From: Onthophagus taurus
Lineage: Eukaryota; Arthropoda; Insecta; Coleoptera; Scarabaeidae
DNA: 64,000 nucleotides
Direction of reading: 5' to 3'
Assembly (NCBI RefSeq): GCF_036711975.1
Contig: NC_091967.1
Location: 6,634,001-6,698,000 of the forward strand
How positions within the stretch are numbered: the stretch's first letter is position 1; each line of letters opens with the position of its first letter. Below, in pieces: positions 34,980-47,764 of the stretch. The translations under genes were made by a program, and so were the position numbers. The notes beneath the pieces are model-generated. The model saw only the letters and a program-made list of their open reading frames with translations. It did no database searches and was not told the DNA's origin.

Positions 34980-36110
34980 TAATAATATTAAATAATGATT
35001 GAAGTATACAAAATATGGCTAATAGTGTAATAAATAAAACAGCCCTGACTAGAAAAATCTTTAGGAAATTTTAATTTGCCATCGTTGAATAGATGTAAGC
35101 TCTTGAAATTCGCTGAACACTTCACCTCGACGATGGCATTTTCGTTTTTTATTGTTTCATTTGGACTTGCAACTAAGAATCCATACATCCTACGGATGAA
35201 TAGAACTCAAGAGTTTGCTGGCAAGTTATATTTACTTTCAAATTTTTTTAATGCAAGTCATTCATAGTCTTGGCCATGTTTAGTGTTATTATTTCTAGCA
35301 AATTTCGAGTACAAGATTGATTTAACTTTATTTAAGCAAGACGTGTCATTTCTCATCCTACATACATCACCAAATCTCGATGCAGTTAGGCACAGATACC
35401 TTTCTTGGATCCATATCTGATTGGTACTTTAGCTTCTGGTAAGAATTTGTATTTTATTTCTGTTAATGCATCCATCTTGCAAGTTTCCAATAAATTCTTC
35501 TTTCTTTTATATTCTTCGTGTGAAATGTCACTCATAAATTATAACCGAATTGCTATCATTACCCTGATCGGCTTTCGCTACCTACCTGAATTACCCTGTA
35601 TACACGAGTATTTTATTTTATTGTATACAATTATTTTATAGCAGTACCACTCCGGATGATGCATCGTAATTGATGTTGTTCGAGCGTTTAGCGTTTACAG
35701 TCTTTATTCAGTCTTTATTTACTTCTCCTGAAGCTGTAACTAAATTAATTCTTCTTTACCTGCGTTCTTCATAGACTGCTATGCCATGTCACTTACGGGT
35801 TCTTGATATTTTTGGAATGTTTTTGTTAACATAAATAGTATATCCACACATAACAATAATTCTTCAGCCTGTGTATATCCGGTACCGACAGATAACAGAA
35901 ACAACAGCAGAGTTTATCTCAATAGACTCTTTGCTTTCTTCAGTGTAAAGCTTCTTTTTTATCCCGCACATAAAACATAAAAGAAATGAGCTGCTAAGCC
36001 CTTCTTTTGACTCATTAATAAATTTAATGCGAGTTTTGTTGCAGTTGAATGGATTATTCTCCACCATCAGTATTTGGTTCTGCATCATTTGTATTATTTA
36101 ACTTATGGTA
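34980..36110 (-). mobile_element. Decayed Mutator-like transposase / YqaJ-type nuclease element copy
   Basis: Read on the minus strand from 36,110 downward, in changing frames: RIKFINESKEGLSSSFL and SIEINSAVVSV (about 36,030-35,890), GTGYTQAEELLLCVDILFM and KTFQKYQ (35,886-35,800), and RSNNINYDASSGVVLL (35,685-35,640). These resemble the blocks of the insect Mutator-like transposase domain (typically EINYAAVxGTxxxGGGYxQxEEL and YNAxSGVAAIIG). Then QIWIQERYLCLTASRFGDVC, RMRNDTSCLNKVKSILY, KHGQDYE and GFLVASPNET, and AIVEVKCS (35,435-34,990) match the YqaJ/lambda-exonuclease pattern LWxxxRxxRLTASxFGxVC, GxxxE, ASPDG, VExKCP. The expected Asp of ASPDG is Asn here and the frame shifts several times, so the copy is inactive. 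A piece ending in ACCCTGTATA near 35,595-35,605 is probably a further insertion. There is no intact gene. Confidence 0.65.
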
Positions 36111-39100
36111 TCGCTTCAAATAATGTATCGTTTTAATTTTTACTGTGATGGTTTATTCTTTTTAAATAAGTCCTTTTTATGTGTATCACAGTTTATACAA
36201 TAAAATTAATAAAATTTAACTTACCTTTCGGAATGAATACATTTTTCAATTGAATCTCGGACTATAAAATATGAAATTTTAGATTTTATAAAAATTTATA
36301 TCGTAAATTATTACCGTCTATTACTCCTTTTTCGAGAACATCTTCAAATGCTGAGGGGTAGTTTTTTAGATGAACATACTTACCCATTGTTTATAAAAAC
36401 TTTACACAAACTAAATTAAACTAACACTATAGTACACAATAAAATAACAACTATTGACTATAAATTCAAAAATTTTGTTAAATTACACAATCATTAGTAG
36501 AAAATCACGGAAAATAAAGTTCAAAACGTACTTTTGGAAATGATTATTTTCTCTACCACATTAAAAAGTAATAGATAAAACAAGGAGCTTCGATGAAGAG
36601 AGTCGATGTCAGCGCCGCTCAGTCGGCAAGAGGCGGGACTAACGCGGTGGTAATACTTCGTGGGAATCTTGACGGAAAATATTCATTTTTACGCTACCTT
36701 TTTGCAATTTTAGCAAATTACAAACTATTCCTTTATAACTAAAAATTTTGAAAAAATTTATTTGAAAAATATTACTATTTTCAAGTATACTATCATGCAA
36801 GCTAAAAAAGAACGACCAAATTGTATAATATTGAGGAAAAAAACCCCTTTTTTTGGAAAACTTTAAAAATTTTCACCATGCGTTATGTAGAATTGTTAGA
36901 AGAAGCTATGTACAAAATTTCATCCAAATATTTTCATAAATAATGTATGTTTTTTGTAATTTGCCGAGCTGTATGGTAAAGTAGCCTCTTAAGGAAGCAA
37001 CAAAACGAATATCCTTTATATTATAAAACATTCTATTACTTGTAAATCCCAAAATTTTGTAAAATCTTCATAAAAGTGAATGATAAGCTAAGGATGTTGA
37101 AGTTTGAAACAAAAAAAATCATCATAATGAATCATCAATGTGTTTTGTAATTTTGGGTTGCTGTGATATTAATTGTAGAGCTTAAGCCGCAGCGACTTCG
37201 GCTTAATCAAATGAATGCAAAGATCTTCATTCTAAGTTTGGCCAATGTATTGTGTAGTTTTAGGTTGATGATATATTAATTGTTTTCGTTGCTGGCTAAA
37301 GTTGTTGTGTTTTAAAATAAAATAAATATTATTTTTTTTTTTAATTAACTATTTCGTCGACTAAATGATTGTTATAATTGTTATTGTCCTAAGCGACAAA
37401 AGGCACTGAAATTTCCAGATTTATGAAGCTGAAGCGGTGAGTGAGGTAATTAAATTTTAAAGACTTCCCGCCTCGTTGGACGCGGAATGCATTTAAATTT
37501 AAACGATAGAATTAAGCGTATTAAATAAGCGGAGATGGTCGACAGTTTGAGGGAAGTTTTCATTCTGGAATTAACAATGAGACTTACCGTCAAAATGTTC
37601 TAAGAACACCTTAAGAAATATTCCGTTTAAAACGACAAGAAACGCATAATTTAAAGTTTAATGAAAATTGGGGGTACTTTTGTCTATTAAGTTTACCTTT
37701 TTAAATTCGATAAAAAATAAAAACAAAATTTCCTTTCTTGAGATAAAATTTTTAGTAGGAACGGTATTTTTATTAAAGGGGTCCTTTAATATGCATGAGG
37801 AATATAAGCTGGATCAGATTTTCGTCGGGAATAGAATATCTATATTTTAGTACGAAGGAGTATCACCGACTAATGTTCTATTAATATTAAAGAGGTTGCT
37901 TAGGTATTCAAAGGTAAATTTATGCGATATATATCGTAAACTGATAGCAAATTATAAACGTGTGCATCGTTTCAAAAATCATTTTTCATTTATAAATGTA
38001 ACGAGTTTATTTTATTTTATTTTGCTCGAAAAATGTTTTATGGCGAACCGTTCCTATATAAATATTACGGTCACGTTTCTATATATCCCACTGAAACGAG
38101 CATATTGTATATTGCTTTATATTGGTACCCTGATTTTCAATCAATACAAAGTATATTTAAAAAATTTTTTTATTTGAGGTAGACCACGAATTAAAGTGCA
38201 GGTAAGTTTATGACCGAAATCCAAATGTCTTCTTTTACTTTGCTATTTCCTACAACACGGAAAACCTTTTTAAGTACTCACGTCCATCCTAAAAGAAAAC
38301 AAGCATAGAAAATAACATAAACTTAAAATATACGTATCGTATTTTACCTGGTAATTACTGTAATTTAATAATTTAACAATAATAGTAACAGAAAAATTTA
38401 ATTTGAACCATAAATCAACTCCGTCTCGATATTCCACGGTCGAGTTTCACCGCTCCGTATTTTTTCTTCCACTTTTTACACTCGATTTTCTCTCGGCTAC
38501 GTTTCCGTCGAGATGGTCATCGTGAAAGCATTTCTATGGCCTTAGAACCAGAGTGGAGTCCATAGGGGACTCGAAACCGGTTCAAAGGAGACGAATGGAA
38601 AATAGAAAGTGCACCGAACCCCTTCTTGTAAAATGTTTCGTGTATCGTAATAACGAAATTATCTCGTGGTAATAGCGCGGGACGAATCTCTTTGTTTTTG
38701 TTTGAACACGTCTTATATACAAGAAGATATATTGCTCCATCTTACAAATCCGGGACCCGGAAGATACGCACAATAAGGACTCATGGGATTCGAGGGATTT
38801 CAGGATTTGTATATGGAAATGAGGACTTTAGTTTGACCGTTAGATGTAAATTTAACAGGACGTAAATTTGACATGGGATGGCACAGTACCAATTAAACTA
38901 AGATAACTTCAAAGGAATTCGCTACTAAATTAAGCCATGTTAATGAAGGCTTCAATTAGTATTACACTTGAAATTGACCCGGAAAAGTCTTTAACAAACT
39001 CGGAAGAAGTTAACAAGCGGTCGTATAAAAATGAGCAATATCGGAAGTTGAAATCAGGACAATTAAGGTACTTACTAAGGCAATAAAGTCGAGAGCGGAT

Positions 39101-40050
39101 GCGGTAGACATTTGCAATAAAAGTCGAATAATGGTGTATCCGGAGATGAATAGAAAGAGAACAACACAAATTAAAAGGACTACGACGACTACCGTTCGAG
39201 AAATTGAAGAATCATAAATCTAAAAAATGATTATTGATTTTATAAAAGAAATGGAGGGAAATTGATATGAAAATCTCTGATTGCATCACGAACGATATTA
39301 CATCTACGACACGGACCTATAATGAAATGAAATTACATTTCCATAAATCCTTTTGACCGTAGTTATTGGGGTCATAAAAAATTTAATAACACCAATTTTA
39401 AGTGGTTGGTTTATTGTCAAGAACGAATATCACTCAACTTAACCAGGAGACCGAAACGACTTTGTCTTACATTGTCTAGAGTTACAATATCTAAATACAT
39501 AATTAGCATGGTAATAAAATAGCAATTAGTAATCAAGTTGCTTTTTTACGAACATTTATGTTCTTAACAGCTTAAATAAATAATGAACTTAATAATGTCC
39601 AATTTAGTTGAGCTAATCAAGTTATTAAATAAAATTTACCCTTTTTTTCGACATAACTTTCGCTTTTCATTATATTTAGAGATAACAGAAAACTAATCCT
39701 GTGGAACTTGCAATGTCAGCATTTGCAATGCGTTTCCAATGAATCTTTAGGTGTAACCAAAATCTGTAAAGACGAGGTCTCTAAGTATTTTTAATATGTT
39801 CTGCATGAAGTTGTCATCGAATCATTAATGAACAGTAAAGTGATAGTCTTCACCTATGTTAACAATAGATAATAAAAGACCATATAACCCAAACTAGGAA
39901 GATAATCACGTAGATTACATTTGACATAACATAACTTATGATTAATACTGGAGAAATTGAAAACATTACTATACCTCAACCCGTAAAAAAGCGTCAAGAA
40001 AAGTGTTTCGATTAGAGCATTTTTTTTTTCAACTACATGGAAACCAAACA
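36111..40050. other. Intergenic DNA in the transposon-rich gap
   Basis: On the minus strand at 36,385 a short frame MGKYVHLKNYPSAFEDVLEKG with splice-like GTAAT and GTAAGT signals may be the 5' part of the transposase copy to its left. A GC-rich patch lies at 36,585-36,660 (CAGCGCCGCTCAG, GAGGCGGGAC), possibly an element end. The region 38,400-38,780 is GC-richer, with a Grainyhead-type site. I see no gene. Confidence 0.4.
38575..38582. promoter_or_regulatory. Grainyhead-type site in a GC-richer block
   Basis: The palindrome AACCGGTT in the context GAAACCGGTTCAA matches the Grainyhead consensus exactly. It lies within a GC-richer block (38,400-38,780) that could be an epidermal enhancer. A single 8-bp match is not proof. 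Confidence 0.35.
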
Positions 40051-40054
40051 AGCA

Positions 40055-40335
40055 TTGTGTTGAAAAAAAGCAGATCAATCAACTTGCTTCCTGCTTTAGC
40101 AGAAGTGCCAAAAGTGGAATAACTGACATCACTCATGAAGCTGTCTTAGACGTGGCCAAAACATTTGATAAGGTGTGGGTCAAAGGCTTACTGTAAAAGA
40201 TGCTCTCTATGATATCTCATCTCACATGATATAACTAATCCAGTTGTTCTTGTGCGATCCAAATTAACCTAGTACACCATTGTTTCAACACCAGGGCCAT
40301 TTTGATCACCAGAAGTCAAATCACCAGAAGAACTT
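40055..40335 (+). mobile_element. Jockey-like LINE reverse-transcriptase remnant
   Basis: The + strand reads GITDITHEAVLDVAKTFDKV and then WVKGLL (motif LDVAKTFDKVW at 40,146-40,178), which corresponds to the insect Jockey-type RT block AVFLDVAKAFDKVWHxGLLYKL. A stop follows immediately, and further on CAIQINL and STPGPF may be shadows of the region up to GVPQGS in shifted frames. It is an old fragment carrying only part of the RT domain. Confidence 0.6.
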
Positions 40336-42178
40336 TGTTATGTACATCTGTATTTTCACTCGATCACGGAAAATAATTGTAACCGAAAAATGTTTAGAAG
40401 TTAGAAAACGTAGTATATAGTATACTATAAGTTAGAAATAATCCGCTAAGAAAATCCTTAAGCTTTATTAATATGGAGACTTCATATACAATGATATCGT
40501 ATGATCTACTTTATGGACAAAAACGAATGGTTCATCTAAAGCACTATCTATTGAGACACTAGTATTGAAACTTTGTTCCGAGGTTCAGAAAAAAGATACT
40601 CATATGAATATCTTAAGATTCGGAGACTGCAAATGTCCTTATTAAAAGAAAACTTCGAGACGTATTTATACGAACAGAAGGTGAATTGAGTATTCTTTTA
40701 AACATTAAATTCCAAAACGACATACATAGCTATTTCTAGTACTCCGAAAACCGTATGCGTTCTACATTCCACCGTTTTTAGATCATTTCCGATTTTTTTT
40801 TTTACATGAAATAGCGATTGCATACTTGCGTTAATTAAATTTACTACACCAATGGGATTCGCAATTTTTCTCGCTATTAAGGTGCTGCTTATTATTATTG
40901 ATCATTAAAAATAAAATATTTGAATTAATTTTAGATAGATGTTTTTTAGCTGCTTAATTTTATTTACCATAAGTACCCGAATTATTTTTTATGTGTTAAT
41001 TAGTGTTAAATATTAATAATGAATAATAACATTTCCTATTTAAAGGAAAACTTAACCGATGATAACGTTATTGATTGTTTAAACAAAGTTTTAATAGGGG
41101 CATTTTCCTTTTTCTCGTGGTCTCATCGGCAGAATTCTCAACAGACACAATGTGAGAAAGCAGATAGTAACGTTCAATTATGAAAACGCTTTTGTTGTCG
41201 ACCTCCACAGCCGGTTAATGTCTCGATTGCCGACCATTAAGTTCTTCTCACCTCTGAAAAGTGCTTACCTAAATGTAATACGCGACATAAAAACCTAAAA
41301 CTCTAGACCAGAACTGGAACAAATCGTCGTCGTTTCCTTCCATCTGATATGGACACAATCACACACACGTTGTGGAAACGCTTGATTCATTATGGTAATT
41401 TTGTTAGACTAGTTATGCGATGCCTACTGTCACACGCGGTCTCTGTCTTTTCGATTGGATTCCGGGTCAGCTTTCGTCTTTAAAGGCGTTAATTTATTGG
41501 GAATTTTACTCGGTTTATGCGGATGGGCCACTCCTCAATTTTAATAATTCTCTGTTGGCTCATTGATAGCGAACGATGCGTTGGAATAAATAAATTTCCA
41601 TAATGTCTGCATAACCGCGATTTTACTCGAAACTGTGTCGTATGCGTCTTTTTTTAACGGCGGTTTACCGCTACATCTTACTTTCGTATAACCACAACTA
41701 ATAATACTCATATTTGTTACTGTATATAATTTACGATATTATACGATTTAAAGATAATACTAAAGAAAAGTAAAATTTCGTCGTTTTAAAGAAATATAAT
41801 TTTAAATTAAACTGATTTTGATTTCATATAGGGTTCAATCGGCAAATACCTACAACTCAAACGATTAACATAATTAAAAAGTGGAACACTAATTTTGTAT
41901 AATGTGATATTTATGATTATTTGGCGCGGATTGATTCGATTCTAATTTTATTAATTTATATATCTCTAACATAGATCATAAGCGATCTCAATGTGAGGAA
42001 TTCCTGATTTACAATCGAAACCAGTAAATCTTCTCGGCTACTAGAACAGCGTAATAAAGCTCGACACACATTCAAAGAGTCTATTCACACGAGGAGAAGT
42101 ACAAGCGATACGGTCCCAAACCCCTCTCCGTCTTCTGGATTCGTTTAAGGATATCGTAGTCGCAGAATTATCAGAACA
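40336..42178. other. Intergenic DNA upstream of the third Osiris gene
   Basis: No gene is visible. GC-richer DNA at 41,100-41,480 and 42,000-42,180 leads into the promoter of the next gene. Confidence 0.5.
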
Positions 42179-42185
42179 TATAAAA
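42179..42185 (+). promoter_or_regulatory. TATA box of the third Osiris gene
   Basis: TATAAAA is followed 32 nt on by an initiator-like TCATTG (A at 42,211). This gives a 5' UTR of about 43 nt before the start codon at 42,254. Confidence 0.6.
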
Positions 42186-42253
42186 CCTTACCTCCACGAA
42201 CTATTTGCTCATTGTGTAGTCTGACGACGCGCGAATAGTTACTATTAAGAACC

Positions 42254-44018
42254 ATGAAATTTATCATTTTTTGTGCGTTCGTGACTTTGTGTTTTTGCTC
42301 TGTATTTCGGACAGTTTCTGGTAATCCAGTAGTTGAAAATCAGGAACATGTTGAAAACTTAGTAAGATCGGCGTGTAGTTAAGAAATATATTTTGTGAAA
42401 ATGTTTTCTTCTTATTCTTTAGGTCCTTCCAACGGAATATACATCGGCGGAGGAAACTTTATTCAAAAAGTTACGATTGAAATGTACTAGCAATGACGTT
42501 ACTGCGTGCCTTACTTTAAAAGGCATCACATATTTGAATAAGCTTATGAAAAAGGCTCAAATACATGTCGGAGATGTTGTAGAGATTACGAAAATTGATA
42601 CGGATGTTCCAGAAGGTGAAATCAGAGCTTTTAATGAACATGGGTCAGAAGACGAACAAGGCTTGCAACTTTTTATGGATAAAGCATGGAAATTTGTACA
42701 AAGCCGATCGTTAAAATGGAAGGTAATAAATTTGAAACAAGAAAAGCTTTTTTATTCAGTTTATTTCTAAAACCTGTTGATTTAATGAAATTGCTATCAT
42801 TAATGCAAGTGATTCGTAGAAGCAATAAACTAGGATGAATCAGTATACGGTTTTTTTATGAGCCGATTTACTATCGAATCGAACGTCTTCGTGGGTTTTG
42901 AAAGTTTTACTGATGAGGCACTATCGAAAATCCTTTCATTACCCTTTACAACCAAGCTAAAACAAGCTGAACTCTTTTCCGAATACGTAGCAGTAACCGA
43001 AGCAATAAACAAATAAATTCGGATATCCTATCTACGATCTGCAGTTACCTGAGCTTTTATTCTTATGAAAAATTCATGGTATTTTATAGTACCAGACGCC
43101 ATGGTCTTTTAAGAATAAAGCACATCTCTTGAAAATGGCTTATTTTAAATTGAGCTTTCGGTATAAAAGTGAACTTCGCGCTTGAAATGAAAGAATGAAA
43201 GACTGGAAAAGCTTATTGTTACCTTTAATCAATAATATTCAATGGAGAAGGCACAAAGATATATATTTTTTATTTTTTTTATTTAAATTTAACCTAAATT
43301 TATTTCAATTTGTAACTATATAAGTTACTATAATGACAACTTATTATAATGACTTCTTAATACAAGTACCAAGTTACTATCTCAAGTTGCTTAATCAACT
43401 TGAGATAGTAACTCGAGCGTTCAAAGTGAAGCGTTATAGTATCGATTTCTCTTCATAACGTCCTTATCAAAAGACGTTTAAGCGTAATACTGATAAATTT
43501 CAGATATTAGACGACACAGAACTTGTATTTTCCGGTCGAAGTAACCCTGAGGGCGCCGTCAATTTCGGGATTTCTGTTCGACCCGTCAAAATCGAAGCCG
43601 GGGAAGCTCGAAAAAAGGACAAATCAGGCATGGGTGCACTTATTGCGGCGGCAGCATTGAAAATTGGTCTGTTGAAAGCTCTTGCCTTCAAAGCTCTGGC
43701 ACTATTGGTCGGCAAAGCTTTACTCGTTAGCAAGGTACACAAATCGTAATTTGAATTTTATTCTCAATTTAACCGAATTTATTTTTACAGCTCGCGCTTG
43801 TTTTGGCTCTTGTGATTGGTTTGAAAAAGTTATTTTCGCAAGAAAAACACGTTACGTACGAAGTGGTAGCTCATCCGCATCACGAGACCCACCATGAACA
43901 TTCAGTTAGTAATATTGGTGGTGGACACGAAAGTTATGGTGGTGGAGGTGGTTGGGGACGAAATTTTGAAGCTGCTAAAATCGCTTACAAAGCTTATGAT
44001 CCAACAAAAGTTCATTAA
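42254..44018 (+). CDS. Osiris-family (DUF1676) protein, 4 exons
   Basis: Exons 42,254-42,361, 42,423-42,722, 43,504-43,734 and 43,791-44,018 are all joined in phase 0 and give 288 aa. The signal peptide is MKFIIFCAFVTLCFCSVF. The Cx7C pair is at residues 57 and 65 (KCTSNDVTAC). The hydrophobic DUF1676 segment starts at GMGALIAAAALKIG, is cut by a 56-nt intron at LLVSK/LALVL, and ends with VIGLKKLFS. Next comes KHVTYEVVAHPHHETHHEH, a phrase nearly repeated in the two genes at 53.8 and 56.5 kb. The tail has a Gly run and EAAKIAYKAYDP, the AQxLAY-type motif. The role is inferred from the family: a secretory-pathway protein of cuticle-producing epidermis. It converges with the minus-strand Osiris gene, with 236 bp between the stop codons. 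Confidence 0.92.
43372..43413. repeat. Perfect 18-bp-arm hairpin in an Osiris intron
   Basis: The 18 bases at 43,372-43,389 (beginning AGTTACTATC) are the exact reverse complement of 43,396-43,413, separated by a 6-nt loop CTTAAT. The hairpin is in intron 2 of the third Osiris gene, ending 91 nt before the exon 3 acceptor. Confidence 0.9.
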
Positions 44019-44174
44019 CTTTGAAAGAAAATTAAAAAGGATTAATGATGATTATGAGAATTAAAAATATTTTGCCATATTGGTGACTGTTTTTGTTTTC
44101 TTAAAAGTTGACATTTATTTATTTTGTGTTTTTTATTACTTATTTATTGTTTTTAATATTATAATTTTTATTTA

Positions 44175-44180
44175 AATAAA
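44175..44180 (+). terminator. Polyadenylation signal of the third Osiris gene
   Basis: AATAAA lies 157 nt after the stop. The space between this gene and its convergent neighbour is AT-rich and carries AATAAA on both strands (minus-strand copies near 44,135 and overlapping the neighbour's stop at 44,254-44,259), so the 3' UTRs probably abut or overlap. Confidence 0.5.
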
Positions 44181-44254
44181 AATAAATAAATTAAAACAAA
44201 ATTAATATTAAGTATTAGTATTAAATTTATGTTTAAAATACAAATCAAATAGAT

Positions 44255-45056
44255 TTATTTTTTATTTCGATAACGTTTTGATTGCGAATGTCGTCTATTT
44301 AACCCAAAATGATGCGGTGATAAATTCACTATTTGATGCGTAGCATTTATTGGTTCACCTGGATTTACCACAGCAAGTTGTTGCGCCTGATTGCTGGCTG
44401 CTTCTTGCAGAGATGTTGGATAGTTAGCATAACCTGTAGGCGCTATGTGGCTATAAATATCTAAAAAAATAACATTAAAAATCACCAAAAAATAATAAAA
44501 ATTAATAATAACCTGTTGGTTGCATTTGTTGATATTCAATATTATTATTATTGTTTGTATAAGTAGGTGGTAAACTTTGATGAGTTGTTTGAATATGACC
44601 TCCTCCTGAAGATTTGTTACCATACAACTTATACAATCCAAGTAGAGAAGATGTGACCAATGCTAATTTAGCAAACATTAATGATTTTAATACCAAACCC
44701 CCAACAGCTGCCATCATCAAAGATCCAATAGCGGTCGCTTTCATTCCCATCAAAACCGGAATAATGAGTTGTCCCATTTTCTTCCCACGTCCTTCTACTC
44801 CATCGTTATAATAAATTCCAACGTCTAACTTACTGTCCTTTTTTCCTACACTTAACCCAAGCCCAGAATAACCCATCCTTAAACTATATTTCTCCAAATC
44901 TGACCGTCCCAATACATCATCGTCTTCATCAAGAAATAATTTTATTCCACTATCGCCAATGTTTAATCCGTCGATACCCTTTAAATCTTCTATCCACCCT
45001 GAATGAACTGCGGAGAAACTTGTGAGTAAATAAACGATAAGCACCTTTGAAGACAT
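44255..45056 (-). CDS. Osiris-family (DUF1676) protein on the opposite strand, no Cys pair, 2 exons
   Basis: On the minus strand, exon 1 is 45,056-44,513 and exon 2 is 44,460-44,255, with a 52-nt phase-1 intron, giving 249 aa. The signal peptide is MSSKVLIVYLLTSFSAVHSG. The usual Cx7C region is absent: I find no cysteine in the whole product. VEGRGKKMG leads into the hydrophobic segment LIIPVLMGMKATAIGSLM and KSLMFAKLALVTSSLLGLYK. The tail is Asn/Gln/Tyr-rich and contains NQAQQLAVVNP, an AQxLAY motif whose Tyr has become Val. It is the only reversed gene of the cluster in this window, so it may have been inverted in place. An Osi5-like identity is possible by position but unproven. Confidence 0.85.
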
Positions 45057-45092
45057 GCTATAAGTGTGATTAAAAAATTGCGGGCGGTAAGC

Positions 45093-45098
45093 TTATAT
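45093..45098 (-). promoter_or_regulatory. TATA-like box of the minus-strand Osiris gene
   Basis: On the minus strand the sequence is CGATATAAGC, a TATAAG-type box 37 nt upstream of the start codon. This implies a 5' UTR of only a few nucleotides unless another promoter is used. Confidence 0.4.
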
Positions 45099-47696
45099 CG
45101 TCGAACGTTGGTAGTAGAGCTTAACAGAGTTGCATGTCTGGTGTCAATGAGAGATCCTTCTGGCTTAATTATGGTTTCGTGTAGTTGTAAATGAGAAAAA
45201 CCACAGGAAGTAGACCATAGTTTACATGATTTAACATCGTTAAATTTATTAGAAGTCGTTTATATTAATTATATTAAATATTAATTTTGAATTGGTGAGG
45301 AATTAAAAACAATTTAATAATGTGAATAAAACCTACAAAATTGGGTAGAATTCGGTATAATAAAAGTTTAAACTATCTTGTGAGGAAATTAGGTACATTT
45401 TAAAATAAATGATGTGAAACGTATGTTAATGATCATTGATATTAAACATTCCTCTGCAAGCAGTGGCCAGTCTTCTTCTAGCAGTATCTAGTCTGAGAAC
45501 AGTACACAGTTTTCGACAAGTAGCCTTCTGTACAACTTTAGGTAGCTAGAAATTTCTTCGAGATTTTTCGCCAAAAATAATAATTTGAAACATAATAAAC
45601 TCTAATTCTGAAACAATTAAATTGCAGTGTAACATTTATTAAGTCTTTTATGCTTCTTCTAATGAGTATTATTGGTGAATAGAACATTTCTACTACTACT
45701 TCAATGTGATAACATGGACATCGATCGCATTCATTTAAAATTTTTTTATAAAATAATCAGCCTCACATGAAGAGTGCTTTCAAATACACGTTAGTCCGAA
45801 TACATTGTAGTAAAGTAGACTACATTTAGGTAATGAACCTTTGTATGCACAATTTGCACTTGCTCTTTGTGAACAATCCCCGCAATTTTAGTTTGAGCAT
45901 TTTGAGTAGGCACTTACAGAATAATGCCAAAGTGAAATTAAAAAACGAATAAATAAATAAAAGAAGGTTTTAATAGAAGTCTTTTTTATTTATTTGTTAT
46001 AAAATGTGATGTATCATTTCCTCCAGAGAGATGTTACTTTTAAACGAAAACAGACCTAACATATTTAGTATTGTGCTTTTATTTAAAGAGGTTCAGGTTA
46101 AAGTAATTGCGCGAGATGTTTGGTCTGATGAAATACGTGGCTGTAATCTCCTCGGAGTAGAAAATTAATACGAACGTGTGTTAAATGTGTAACATAATTG
46201 AAAGTAATAACGCAGTGGAGTGCAACATTTATCTTTTCAAATGTACAGTTAAATTTATGTTTTTATATTTCTTTACTGAAATTTGCAAGCAGATATCATG
46301 AAAAACGTCCCGACCTACACTTGATAAATATACATTGACGTATAAAATCGTTTAGCTACCGTTATGAGATGTGAAAATAGTAGAGTACTCATTTCCTTAT
46401 TGCATAATTTGTGTGTTAATTTATGTTGATATTGTGGATATAATATTGAAATCTACACTTCATACAAATCTCTACCTTCATTAAAATTTATAATTAAATT
46501 TCGTCGAGTAATATCAACTGTTCAAATATTTGTCTTTGTTTAATTTTAGTAGTAAAGGTACGGCAAATTTTCTTTGTTTCAGAATTCAATTTCTACCTTA
46601 ATTTTTCATGCTTTCGTCTACTTGGTTATTCTAACGGATGAGGTCGAAGAAGTAGATCCAAAGAGAGTCGAGATCCGTTTGTATTGAACATTCGTATCCG
46701 GTTTCAAATTGTCGAGCGAAAGCAGAGTTCCCATAAAAAGCATTTTCACTTTTGCACACATCGTGCGACAAGACTATTAGCTGAGATTTCTCGACGAGAT
46801 TTTCCAACATGAAACTCGCGTGAGATACGTGCTTTATCAAACGGAACGGAGTTCAGTGCGAAAATTAGGAGGAAAAGTCTCCATCTGGAAAAACCTGTCA
46901 ATTAATACGAGCCTGTAACACTAACACAAATCTAGCCACATTGCGCAGATGTTGCGTGCATTTTACGCAATGCGGTTTACTGAAACGAAGCGGTAGCGGT
47001 CGGCAGATGAGTGTAACGGAGTTTTTTTTTTGTCGATACGGTTTCGGCAACAAAAAAAATTGAAAAATACTGTTGGGTAAATTTTGCAAAGGAAGCGTTT
47101 TATGTTATTGTTAAAGGTGATAATGAACAATAAAAATAGCAAATTTAATTAAATTATATGATATGATAAAAAAATAAATTAATCGCCTTCATCTTCTGGT
47201 CATCTTCTTAGAAATGTCTTAAATGATTGCTCTGATTCTTTTATAGTTAATCCCCACGCATCTCAAATGTTACCTCTCTTCAATCACAGCGCAAAACACC
47301 GTTCTCCTCGTTAATCTCTTTATACAATTAGCGTACAACCATCACCTGGACGAATGAAACACCAATTTGGATACGAATTAGAGTTGATGAGTTTCAATCT
47401 TCGGCCAGCCTGCCGTTTCTTTCTGGCTATTATCACTATGATCAGGTTAGGCCGTTCCACATTTTGCTGACCGAGTTTTGCTCCAGATTAGAGAGGCAGG
47501 AAAAGAAAGAAATACGACCATCCGATTCATCGGCACTTGTCTCTTATTGCATTAGAATGTGGCTCGAAACCAGGCCACACCGAGTCCGGGCTGTTAATAA
47601 TTTCGCCTCTCTCGTTTTTTTTGCATTGTTCCTCGGTTTCCTCCAGATTTGCTCCATTAAACCGAAACCATTTTTTTGTCGGTGTTCTCCCGCGCT
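45099..47696. other. Intergenic DNA between divergent Osiris genes
   Basis: About 2.6 kb shared by the minus-strand gene and the next + strand gene, so it may hold regulatory DNA for both. GC content rises from 46,650 toward 47,696. No coding frame is convincing; long open frames on both strands at 47,460-47,840 reflect GC-rich promoter DNA. Confidence 0.5.
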
Positions 47697-47702
47697 TATA
47701 AA
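47697..47702 (+). promoter_or_regulatory. TATA box of the fifth Osiris gene
   Basis: TATAAA in a GC-rich setting, with an initiator-like GTCAGAG about 30 nt on (near 47,728), gives a 5' UTR of about 35 nt before the start codon at 47,765. Confidence 0.6.
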
Positions 47703-47764
47703 CCTGACTTACGATCGTTTTGGCCGTCAGAGCTGTTTCGTACGCGTGGTTACAAGTCAGAAGG

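Noticed and set aside
37668-38177. Two successive + frames rich in Phe, Tyr, Ile and Lys
   Set aside because: The amino-acid bias is that of translated AT-rich DNA, with no splice links or promoter.
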